In this document: piece after piece, positions 35,063 through 45,599 of the stretch
Position numbering within the stretch: the first letter of the stretch is position 1
Layout: the number at the start of each line of letters is the position of its first letter
NCBI GenBank assembly: GCA_021234155.1
Contig: JAJEKV010000002.1
Coordinates: 35,260,128-35,324,127 of the forward strand
Direction of reading: 5' to 3'
From: Isoetes taiwanensis
Taxonomy: Eukaryota > Streptophyta > Lycopodiopsida > Isoetales > Isoetaceae
Length of the DNA stretch: 64,000 nucleotides
Translations under genes and position numbers: made by a program
Notes under the pieces: generated by a model
What the model was told of the DNA's origin: nothing
Databases searched by the model: none
The model's input: the letters and a program-made list of their open reading frames with translations, nothing else

Positions 35063-35480
35063 TTGTATTGCTGCTTTGTGGACTTCGCAAAGGCTTTTGA
35101 TACGGTCCCCCGGGAAAAGTTGTGGGCTAGACTGCGTCAACTGGGGCTCCCGCTGCCTGTGCAGAATGCCATATACAGGTTGTATGAGAGTTGTTTTGGC
35201 AGGATGCAGTCGACGGGCCAAGCATTTACCAGTAGTATCGGGGTCCGGCAGGGTTGCCCCCTCTCGCCGACACTTTTTGGCCTCTACATTGATCAGTTAG
35301 AGCCCTGGCTTACTGAGCATGGGGGGGATGGCATACATCTTTTGCACCAGGTCATCCGCCAGCTCATCTATGCGGACGATGTTGGCCTGCTGGCCCACAC
35401 CCCAGAAGATATGCAGTCTCACCTGGATGCCCTAGACACATTTTGTCAGGCTACAGACATGCGGCGTCAACTGCCAAGAC
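35063..35480 (+). pseudogene. LINE reverse transcriptase
   Basis: One frame gives YCCFVDFAKAFDTVPREKLW (motif A Asp), SSIGVRQGCPLSPTLFGLYI (motif B) and QLIYADDVGLLAHT (motif C Asp pair), followed by thumb-like sequence; a frameshift then leads into GGSHILFTS. These are hallmark LINE reverse transcriptase motifs. The catalytic residues remain, but upstream and downstream frames are broken, and no full-length protein is possible. Confidence 0.9.
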
Positions 35481-36795
35481 CGGTGGTTCTCATATCCTCT
35501 TCACGTCACCCCATGCCTCCCCGCACTCACATATCGGGGGATGTACTGTGGGCGTCCGCCCACCTACAAGTACCTGGGGGTGGAGTTCCCCCCTCGCCTC
35601 GGGCGGGAGGCGTCTATCCGCTATGGGTGACAAAGCAGGCCGGAAAGCTTTTATGCAATGCGCAACAACAAGCCACCAGAGCTATATGATTGGGGCCATC
35701 AGTCACATCTATTAGGGCAATCGGTCGAGCCCGCCCCTTCAGACGGGTCGAGGTTTGGGGCCCGGGCCGCCTCTTTGACGACTGGAATGACTTGGGAGTG
35801 GTGTGAAGGCATTTTTGGCACGGGCACTTGGGTGAAACCTTCAGTCCCCTATCGATTCTCGGGCGGGCAGAAACTGGATTCTTGCCGCAGCTGGCTGGCA
35901 GCCCTTGATAGACACATCGCCTATTTTCGTAAAGTGGTTACTATGGGTGATGCTCTCCCCGCGACCTGGCTTACACCGTGGGCCATGAGTCCGCAGCGCT
36001 TAGGGCCTGTTGGAGGGGTAAGAGAGATCGCTGGTTCGCCAGATGGAAACGCAAGGTGGAGCACAGATGCGTACAACCTGGGCGCAGCGGGCCGATCGTG
36101 GCAAACTGCGGGGAGTACCTAGATGCTTGTTTCCTTGGCAAGCTGGGACCCCATTGCTCTAGAGCAGGTCAAAATGGCCCATTACAAGGAGCACATCAAC
36201 CCCGTGGTTAGCCCGGGGCCCATGTGCCTACCACCGTTCCCCCTGCCCCCGAAAAGCGCAGCTCATTGCCTCCATTAAGACAGTGCCCACCATCTTCGCG
36301 ATCGAGGCAGGCGGTGGATTGGGGAGCCCCGCCGGGGCGTGCTCTGTCGCCGGGCCAAACGGGTGCCGTTGAGGATGAGTCTCACACTTTCGAGTTGCCC
36401 GGCGTCACCGATCGGTCGGGCCGACACGCCCCTTAGTAATGGCTGGGCGTGCCCTTGCATTTGCCGATGAACACACCGTCAAGATGCGTGCCACCGGGTC
36501 ATACATCTTTGGAGGGTATGGACCCAGGAGGTCACCTTTGCCCCCCTTTGGTGTCCACGACTAGGCACTCACGGGGGTGGTGCATGATTTGTATATATTG
36601 GGATGTTTTCGCATTTTATATTGATTTACAGGTTTGTTTGTGATTGATTGTCGCCACGGTTTTTCCTCGAAAACCCTCCGGGCGGGGTTTTTAATCCGGC
36701 AAGAATCCGCTTTGCGTTTTTTGTATTGGGTCCCATAGACCGATTGGTCTCCGTGGACGATAAAAGTAACTTCCTTCCTTCCTTCCTTCCTTCAA

Positions 36796-37339
36796 GAATC
36801 ATCTAAACCCTCCACGTGAGGATCATCTAAACTTGAATAAAAAAAAGGTAAAAGGCAAAAGATGATGTCCTTTTTGAAGTTTCAAAAGGCAGCTTCCTTG
36901 ACCTTCTTGATGTAAAGCATTTTATATTGGGTTAAGGGGTTGTTCTTTTGCCTCTCCCCCCCCCCCTCCCCCCTTTTTTTATGTAAAGCATTTTATGTTT
37001 CAGGATTTTTAAGTTTGAGCGATTGAGTCATTACTTGTTTGCCATAATGTTTCTCTGCTTGCCATTATTTGTCATAATGTTTCTCTTCATAGTGCTTCTT
37101 CATTTAATATCAGAAACGTATTGATGAGAGAGCATTCAACTATACAACACCACCAAGTTCACATGACAATGTAATCAAGACAGAGTAATATTATGACAAA
37201 CCAAGTACTTCCATATGATCAAAACCAAGCGAGGTGATGCCACAAAGATCAGGTGCCTTTATCTTATGTTCCAATAACAATTTATCAGCCTATAACTAAT
37301 CATATTGCTAAAAAAGTGCTTTGAACTGGTGAAGTATCA
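36796..37339. other. Spacer, no gene seen
   Basis: AT-rich, with a direct repeat ATCATCTAAAC at about 36806 and 36829, poly-A and poly-C/poly-T runs (36950-36980), and a repeated CATAATGTTTCTCT phrase near 37050-37085. Confidence 0.5.
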
Positions 37340-37570
37340 TACCACATTTGTAGGTTCAACCCCCAATCCAGCTTCCAAGATGGCAACATAAACCTGAGAC
37401 AATGCACTATATAAGGATAAAAACCTTCTATACAACTGAAAGAAATAAAAAAGCTTGAAGAAAGATAGCATGATGGAATTACCTCTCCTTTTGTTGCATG
37501 CACGAAAAGCACAGGACTATTCATAACTGCATGCCTACACGAAAAGCACAGGCTACTCAACTGCATGAAT
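37340..37570 (-). pseudogene. Possible folylpolyglutamate synthase fragment, copy A
   Basis: After a splice-like acceptor (exon from 37393) the minus strand reads VYVAILEAGLGVEPTNVV. The pattern D/Y-V-A-I-L-E-x-G-L-G ... T-N-V is that of the Mur-ligase core of FPGS/FolC, with a gap of about five residues before TNV. Upstream on the same strand (about 37540-37490) lies MNSPVLFVHATKGE followed by a GTAATT donor. The same pair recurs about 1.1 kb away. Only short pieces of a 500-residue family are present, so it is a fragment if the assignment is right. Confidence 0.4.
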
Positions 37571-37679
37571 GTGTAAACCACCTTCTCTCTTGCTATCTGC
37601 AACAAAAACATGCATTTTTTAGTTCCTATTTTGAGCCAAGAACAAAATAAGCATATGTAAGTCTGCACCTTCATGATCT

Positions 37680-38439
37680 GAACGGTTATATAGCGCCACT
37701 TATAGAATATCCAGCGACCCTAGCTCGTCTGAAATGCATTGCACAGCTTATAGCAACCGGGGACAATAAACAATAAACAATATGACAATAAACAATACCC
37801 TCTAAACAATAAACAATATGACTCTTTTTGCCCCAGCTAGCCACTTAAAAATAACATCTTATTATAATCTTGCATTCTGTAAATATTGCAGCACGATTCA
37901 GGTTTCTGAATATATGGGATTGAGTAATTTGAATATATGGGATTGAATAAAAAACCCTAGATCATATGATGAAGGGGTTAGCTATTTGAACAAATTTAAC
38001 AATCTAGAGATTGGCAATATCTCTCAAAGATTTAGCATAGGATATTATACGTCTATATATCAAAATATTAAGTAGCCAACCACTTATACTTAAGGGATGA
38101 AACAAACAAACTGTTTTACATCTTAAATCCTTCAATGAATGCTTCAATCAGTGAGAGATGGCTGGGCATGTTGTGTAATTTGATATTTACTGGAAATACT
38201 ACAAATAGAATAACTCCGCTCTATTGATGATTTTGCACTTTGAATAATGCCTAGAATGTTGCAGAAGCTGCATTGCAAGCATCACAGTCATTTAAGTTAC
38301 CTGGTCATTTACTAAAACACCGCAGTCTCGCAGTAAGGCCATGGACATAAAGAATTATTGTTGGCAAATGCATAGGCGCAACTAATGTAAGTTTCTCCAA
38401 ATTATTCCACTTGACTTCCTATATTGATAACTTGGAAAG
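37680..38439. other. AT-rich spacer between duplicated fragments
   Basis: No gene seen. Contains a triplicated AAACAATAAACAATATGAC phrase (37767-37820) and a repeated TATGGGATTGA phrase near 37915-37945. Confidence 0.5.
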
Positions 38440-38645
38440 CTTGCGTGAAGCTTCAACCCCCAATCCAGCTTCCAAGATGGCAACATCAACTGAAACAATG
38501 CACTATATAAGGATAAAAACCTTCTATGCAACTGAAAGAAATGAAATAGGCTTGAAGGAAGATAGCATGATGGAATTACCTTTCCTTTTGTTGCATGCAC
38601 GAAAAGCACAGGACTATTCATAACTGCATGCATACGACTGCTAAA
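38440..38645 (-). pseudogene. Possible folylpolyglutamate synthase fragment, copy B
   Basis: Near-duplicate of 37340-37570. The minus strand reads VDVAILEAGLGVEASRKLS after an acceptor (first exon base 38489). Upstream (about 38620-38575) it carries the same MNSPVLFVHATKG segment. Here the Mur-ligase Asp (VDVAI) is kept, whereas copy A has Tyr. The two copies share intron-like sequence as well, so this is a local duplication of genomic DNA rather than a processed copy. Confidence 0.4.
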
Positions 38646-38659
38646 CATTGAAATCTGTC

Positions 38660-40950
38660 AAGTTCTGTGGCATCTCTATTTGCATGAGCCATGCATTTCT
38701 GGATATCATGTGCTGGCATTAATCCATCTAGGGCCTCTTTTGACATGATATCACTTCAAATATATACACAAGCTGCACAAAAAAGAATTAGAATATAGAC
38801 AATCAAAAGCGTAGGATAGAAGAACTGGCTTACCATAAGAGTTGAAACATAGATCATCCAGACATATGATGCGTTTGGGGCATTTTGCGTTGGGAGCATT
38901 GCCTGAATGAAAAGGAAGGTTAAGGGGTGGATGCGTAACAGGTGACAACATCCTTGAGCCCGCTACATGCAATGCAGCAAAATTGTTAGCTCTGTTTACC
39001 AAATGTGCAAGTTAAATCTAAAGATATTGAAGCATGCCAGCACAGTAGAAATAAAATCTATCTGCAACTGCTTGAAACATTATTAAGAAAAAGAGAAAGG
39101 AACCACGGAGCTAGAATCTTTTACCTATCATTGATTCATTTCAAACCCATGTATGGTTAATTTGGTTCTATCACCACAATATCCTCTTATTCTGTACCAC
39201 CAACATCTAAGGACTCTAACTAATCAAAGAAAGATCGATAGGGTGTAGTAAATTCAGAGCAAATAAGAGGGGACAAAACCTTGAAGACTTGATGTTGAAT
39301 CGTGCTTCTAGCTCCTAATCTGGTTCTGTCACCATCGTCCTCTTGTTCTATACCACCAACATCAAAAGAATCTAATTAATCGAAGATTGATCGATAGGGT
39401 GTATTAAATTCAGTGCAAACAAGAGGGGATAAAACCTTGAAGTCTTGGTGTTGAAATGCACTTACCCAACAAATGATTCTACAAAAGAATAGTGTCAAAC
39501 TATATTGCCATGAATGAGAATGGAGATTAAGAGAAAGAAATGTCTCTGCTAATGGGCACAACTCCAGTTTAAAACCTTAAAAGGAAACTCGAGCTTTATG
39601 TCGCCCTCTCTCCACAATTTTTTCTGATCTAGACCCCTTCGTACCCTTTGCTTCAACTGCTTTGAATGAAAAGCACTGCAACAAATACTACTACATGGTT
39701 TTGGCTGCACTCCACAATTTCTTCTGATCTAGACCCCTTCGTGCACCTCTGCTTCAACTACTTTGAACACCACTACACTGTTTTGCCCGCATCCATCAGT
39801 ACACTGTTTTGGTCGCATCCATCTCAGTAAGTGTTCACAACAGAAGAAAAACAAACTTCAACAATTTATTATTCTTATATATTCATGTAATCAAAATTTG
39901 TAGCTGATACGATCAAGAAGACGATAGCGGACAATTTGGAAAAACTAAATTGCAATGATAACAATTTCTATAGCATAAGCAACCTGGATGCAAATTTATT
40001 TTGGGTTCCAATATGAATCAAAGAGCAATCTGGAAACTTCTTCTAGTTTGAAGTTCTAACTTTAAACTCCTTGTTATTAGATACATTCTTCTAGTTTGAA
40101 GTTCTAACTTTAAACTCCTTGTTATTAGATACATTGCATGCATGACACGAGGGAATGATGACATTTTTGTCATTACTGGAATTTTATTTGGATAACTTCT
40201 TCAAGTTTGCATAGATAGACACAAATCTTCTTGTGCACTATATCTTAGCCTTACATATTAAAAGCCAATGGTTTCTTATGTTCTCTTATGGTTAGTCTGG
40301 ATCTTAGCCTTACATATTGAAACCCAATATGGGTTTCTTATGTTCTCTTATGGTCTAGTCTAGATTAGATGATATTTCTTGGCAGCCTTTGTGTTATACA
40401 AGATTTTATATGTTCTCTTATGGTTAGTCTGGATCTTAGCCTTACATATTGAAACCCAATATGGGTTTCTTATGTTCTCTTATGGTCTAGTCTAGATTAG
40501 ATGATATTTCTTGGCAGCCTTTGTGTTATACAAGATTTTAATTGATATAGTACAAACCAAAATTCTTGTACGTCTTCCACAATCACAAGATCTCTAGAAG
40601 TAGGCAATTTGGGCATTGGTCTTATGGTTAGTCTAGGTTGGACGAATGCTTCTTGGCAGCCTTTGTGTCATAAGATTTTATTTTGATATGGTATAAACAA
40701 AATTGTCTTCCACATAGATCACAAACCATCTCTAAAAGTAGGCATTGTAAACTGCATAGAAACCATCAATACAGCGAAAGTCAAGATTCTGTTATGGAGA
40801 ATTTATTTTTGACTATTTGCCTCCTAATGAATGGACTTTGTTTATCTCCTAGTTTTAAGCACAATATATGTGAAAATAGTATGGAGCCACACCTGCCTTG
40901 TAACATGATGATTACCTACATAGGCCAGGACCCTGCAGAAAAATTATCAT
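38660..40950. other. Repeat-rich spacer with local duplications
   Basis: An exon-like minus-strand stretch, CPKRIICLDDLCFNSYG before a GTAAGC donor (about 38885-38835), is not recognised. Tandem or near-tandem duplications are clear: about 39190-39300 with 39360-39460 (GATCGATAGGGTGTA, AAACCTTGAAG); CTTCTAGTTTGAAGTTCTAA repeated near 40045 and 40090; and a unit of roughly 125-136 bp repeated at about 40280-40410 and 40410-40540 (TTACATATTGAAACCCAATA, TCTTGGCAGCCTTTGTGTTA). Confidence 0.6.
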
Positions 40951-40953
40951 GTG

Positions 40954-42600
40954 CTAAAAGAATAAATTGTATGGATTCTTTGGATATGTTGACTCGAACT
41001 GCTTCAACAAAATATCAATATTAGGGTCTGCAGTAATATCTTCAATCAGAGATGGTTGCAAAGTAAAGCAATCCAATTTTTGTTCTGCTAGAAGGACAAG
41101 TTCCTCTGCCATGCTCATGCCTCTTACAAGCAACCTTGTATTACAATTTGCATTGTTTATGACTTGCTAGAAATAAAGAGAGGTGATATTAGCTGACTGT
41201 ATAATAAAAGGTGCATAAGCATTTTCCTTACATGAAGCCTGATAAGTTCCTCCACTGCCTGTTTAGAGTCTGAGGGCTCATGTTCTGTTTCCACAGAATT
41301 TGACGATTTACTTGTGTTTAAAGGGCTGTATAGTACAACATATTCAGCTTTAACTGTCAAAGACAGTATGACCTTACAATAAATAAAACCATTAGTTAGC
41401 ATCCTCCTAAAACCTTTACATAGAGCACTGCAACTCTTTAACTTGAAATAATCATAATATTCCCTTTATTATTTCTCCTTGACACGTTATAATAAGATTG
41501 TTATTAATATTAAAGCCCCAAGAAAGCAGAAGTAGAGACAGAAAAAAATACACAATCTACATTCAACAAAATACAGGACTACTGGGCAACTCAAACACGA
41601 GCAGCCGTCAAGACCAATCCTTGAAGATGGAGCTTACAAAAGACACAACGAAGCTTTGAGATTTAAGCAAACAGCATCTTAATACCATGACTTTGCTCGA
41701 AAGGCCAGGGCCAGATGGGTTACCTGACGAATAGAAGAGATGATTAAACTGATCCGAGTCCCAACATCGACTAGCTTTTTTGCAGCTCGAAGACCCATAT
41801 AAGTGAGAGGGACCTGTATCTGGCAAGATACCAAACAAACTCGTGAATAAATGTATAAAACCTATACACAAATTGAGAGCAATTGACATGGACCATTGCA
41901 AATCACTTGCAATGCATTTCTAGAAAGTAACTTGTCATATTCACGATTAAGTATAAGAGTGTTATAGAATCTAATTATCAATAACAGAAAGTCAGCATTC
42001 AGGAACGAGCAACACACCACAATTGCACTGTCAATGTTAGAGAGCTCTGAGCCATTTCGTATTAACTCATCTACAGATCTTCCCCATGTAGTTAAATGAA
42101 CCTGGTTGGCACCCTGGACAAAAGACTAACCTAATAAGAACTCCTAGGCTGATCAGGCCTAGTCATTGATCGAAACAGAAAACACCAGTAATAATGCTAC
42201 CATAATTACAAGATGTTGGCGGCCCATACCAGTTTAATGGCCTGCTGGGCTAAGACCCTTAGGCTTTTCACTTGGCATGGTATGCTTGCTTGTTCCAAGA
42301 GAAGAGGGTCGGTGGTCACTCCTGTATAATTAAACCACATAAAAACATAAGCAAATTCCGTGCAAACATTTTTGTCCAAATCATGCATGCCATACAGTCT
42401 AGAAGTTTATATTACAGAAACATTGCTTTGCTCTTCTGTTAAATGATGTTTGAATACTAGACCATGAAAAACGCCTGTAGGAAGCCATCTCTTCCATGCA
42501 TCCAAGTTCGCTGAGTCGATAAACAGCCTCAGCTCTTGTTTACGTCCAGCTGCAGAAGTTCGGACCTCGCTTGCCCGGATGCTAAGCTACGTCTATCACA
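40954..42600 (-). CDS. Transaldolase / fructose-6-phosphate aldolase-like protein, active-site residues replaced
   Basis: Exons in minus order: one ending 42463 (start unresolved, upstream ATG not found), 42230-42321, 42018-42113, 41724-41819, 41232-41353 and 40954-41166. Joined pieces follow the TalC/FSA barrel: LFIDSANLDAWKRWL, GVTTDPLLLEQA, ANQVHLTTWGRSVDELI, DSAIV then IQVPLTYMGLRAAKKL, KAEYVVLYSPL, then RGMSMAEELVLLAEQKLD, LQPSLIEDI and a PNIDILLKQFE tail. In FSA the pattern is TTNP and V-K-V-P; here TTDP and I-Q-V-P stand at the conserved Asn and the Schiff-base Lys. A short exon between 41724 and 41353 is missing from this model because the phases do not fit. Possibly a plastid-type plant transaldolase-like protein; it may be non-catalytic. 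Confidence 0.72.
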
Positions 42601-43018
42601 TTAGATTTCATCCAGAGCAGGGTTCAAAAAAGACGAAAGAAAAATTAGCTCTAACCTGGTAATTGCGCTACTCCTATCCGTGCCAAATTTGACAGGCATA
42701 CAAAGCCCTGAAGCCAAGGAACGGTGTGTCATCGTCTCGCTGGACGATATTTCGGCAACAGAATGTCTAGTAGGATATTTTTAAAGGTTAATAGCACCGG
42801 GGATACCGGTTATTTTTATAAAAGTTAATCAAAGCATCAAATAGTTGACGAACGCGATCGAAATTGTGTATTTGATAACAAACAGATTGAATTGTAAGTA
42901 CTCTTGTTATAATCCCGACTATATGTTCACTCATCTTGGCACTCACAATTATACAAACAATTACTTCAATGAATGAATATGAATAAAATTCACTGGCAGC
43001 TTTTCACTGCTGGGCGTT

Positions 43019-45516
43019 TTATTTCTTATCCGATGCAATGAGAGACTTCAATCTTTTCTTCCATGGAGCATCATCTTGGTACTTGAACCAGGATAAAAAT
43101 GCACTATCAATTAAACAGAAGCAATTCACGTAAAGAAGCTGATGCTTCACTGGAACATATTGAAAATTCAAAGCCTGCACGATAGGCCAAACTGCTCCTT
43201 CTGTCATGAAGGCAGGGATAAAATCTTGATTGATATCCTCCTTGATCTCTTTAAAGGACCTGCCACGCATTAGACCTGAGAATGAAAAGAATGCAAGAAG
43301 ATGCACAGGACCAAAGATTAGTGTATCTGCCGCCAGTTTGGCACCTACAAATCGGAATGTGCTTGGCTTAAGCTGAAACTTGTGTTTCACCATGTACTCC
43401 AATCCTTCATACCTACATAATATAAAGAAGCCCCTATTAGTTTCCAGTAAAGACTGGAAACATCAGCTGCAATAGAACAGGGGGCATAGATCATTTACCA
43501 AAAATGACCAAATGGACCAACAAAGCAAATGCCAAAAAGGCTTGTGGTTGCCACCCTCCTCCAATCTAGCAACTCAACCTCTTTCACCTGGTACACAAGA
43601 GGGCACACAGGTGGTTACCTGTTAAACAACAAAGAGAAGCAATAGAAAATGGGTTGAGATGTACAAGTATCCTTAATGCATATGAGATAGTTATGGTGAC
43701 AGTAAAGTAATTTATAGCATAATTAAATGATCACCCTAACAAGTTAAGACCAGAGAAAATATTCTAAGCACTCACTCATACCTGAGACCTGAACTGTGAA
43801 TTTCAACCACCTACTAGCTCATAACTAAACATCTGGAACCTACAATATGGTAATTTTTAATGAATGATAATTTTCAAGGTGGATCAGACGGCTTTGGCAA
43901 CCCAACATGGTCTCTGAACTATATGCATTCCTACCTCTCCACTTTGCAGTCTCCCAAAAAAAAAAAAAAAAAAAAAAATAACAAAAGCCATCATGAAGTA
44001 GCATGTGATTGATCATCTTAGTGTCTCTGTGAATCCATTGGTACTCTTCCTACTGGCCCCATGACTCCTCTCATCCTCAGACAGTTTTGGCAAGTACCCA
44101 ATACGGTCTCTCAACCATACTACAATGCTACCTTTCCACTTTGCAATTCCCCAGCCCACAAAGGCCATCATTAAGTTGCATGTGATTGATCGTCTTAGTA
44201 TTCTTGTGAACCGTTGGTACTCTTTATACTGGCATCATTGCTCATCTCATCCGCAGTACTTGGCCTTCCAAGCATCAGCCTGCAGGCTGTGATAAAGAAG
44301 CACATTAAACTAGTAGAATGGATAGGTAGAAACAACCCCTTCTATAGTTATACAAATTGAATCAAATATGGGTTTCACCTTCAAAGAATCTCAGCACCCG
44401 AGCTGTTGCTTCTCTTCAAAATATAGGGTAAGTTAGTTGAAATGGGGAACGCACATGAGCATATTCTAATATTGCTCAGTATCCTATCTCTGTCCAAAAC
44501 CAAATCTGTGATTTGAGCCCAACAAAATTCTCTTAAAACACCATAAAACATGATGTTTTTCTTTTAGTAGGTACTGACTAAATATATCAGGTCCGTTCCA
44601 GCAATGAATAACTCATCTGGATTTTCTAATGCATATATGTCTTAATAGATATCAAGCAGAGATGGAACAGCAGAAGATGACTTGAGTTGGAATAGCCCCC
44701 TCCATGGTTACAGTATATATGGATGATCAGATGAATACGTGAAGGTGTGCACCTCTCTTGACGGATTAATCCAGTACAAGAAGAGAGTCAACAGTAAAAA
44801 CTACAGTCTAGAACAAGATCCATAGTTATAGGGAACGAACAAGCAATGAACAGGTTTATAAGTGAACACCATCCGAACTTTGCAGTTGTTTGTCTGCATT
44901 GTGTATCAACTCAACAGTTTAACCAACATTATGACATTACTCGTCTTCCTGTTTAAAATTAATCTTCCCATTTTCTGCCCATTGATGACATTTTCCTCAA
45001 TTATTAGCAGCAAAGATCATTTCATCACGCTTCTGTTCTCAGCTAAATTCTGCAAATCAGGACCTTATACAAATTCAACGGCATGGGTTGTTGCACATAC
45101 TTAATCAAATCAGCTATTGCATTTCTTGATTTACTATGTGAAGGAACCAGGCATTGAAGTCCTTCCTATTTCTATATGGTAAGATATATGGACCGAACAA
45201 TGCCATATTGAAAACTAGATATCGACAGCAGAGGGTAAGGCACTTTATGAGCTTTCCACCAGTCCAGCGTACCCATAATTATATGGAATGTGCAACTACA
45301 TATCTTAGAAAAACCTTTCTCTCATTGCAAAAATAGAAAACTCACTGAAGATGGGCTGCGAGCAGTTTTTTTGTGTGCTGCTGGAGTGACTCCTTGAGCT
45401 ATAACATCACCAGCCGCCCATAGCAATCCGGAAGAGACAATTTGGGTACGCAAAGGCTTGGAAAAAAGCTGGCGTTGATACCAAAACCATGCGCCTTGAA
45501 GCAAGGCGCCAGCCAT
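43019..45516 (-). CDS. Mpv17/PMP22 family membrane protein, three exons, intact
   Basis: Exons 45346-45516, 43499-43587 and 43019-43412 have GT-AG borders and matching phases and total 654 nt (217 residues plus stop), the usual family length. Exon 1 reads MAGALLQGAWFWYQRQLFSK, then TQIVSSGLLWAAGDVIAQ. Exon 2 gives the core DWRRVATTSLFGICFVGPFGHFW. Exon 3 has KLAADTLIFGPVHLLAFF, DFIPAFMTEGAVWPIVQALN, and the signature YVPVKHQLLYVNCFCLIDSA then LSWFKYQ. The family forms four-helix membrane proteins of peroxisomes, mitochondria or plastid envelopes. Overall it looks like the plant At3g24570-type member. Start: the ATG at 45514-45516 directly before conserved sequence; an upstream exon is not needed. 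Confidence 0.9.
43588..45345 (-). repeat. Intron 1 of the Mpv17/PMP22 gene, with an internal tandem duplication
   Basis: A roughly 180-190-bp unit occurs twice at about 43885-44085 and 44085-44275. Shared words are GGTCTCT, CCTxTCCACTTTGCA, GCCATCAT, GCATGTGATTGATC, TTGGTACTCTT and ACTGGC. The first copy contains an A run of about 22 bases. No gene is seen inside the intron. Confidence 0.75.
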
Positions 45517-45599
45517 CGGCAATATCCTTCTCCGCTGAATTCTGGGCAATGTACTTACCTGTCGAAGACAAATCTTGCCTTATAGACACCTGTACATTA

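Larger units (their letters stand above)
32630..36795 (+). mobile_element. GC-rich non-LTR retrotransposon (LINE), degenerate
   Basis: Much richer in G and C than its surroundings. It contains an endonuclease-like start, LRVVSWNLSRL (about 33270-33300), frameshifted remnants after it, and a reverse transcriptase (35063-35480). It ends with CTTCCTTCCTTCCTTCCTTC repeats (36771-36795), a short tandem tail of the kind some LINE clades carry instead of poly-A. Target-site duplications were not resolved. The element abuts the proposed 5' end of the Helitron. Confidence 0.8.
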
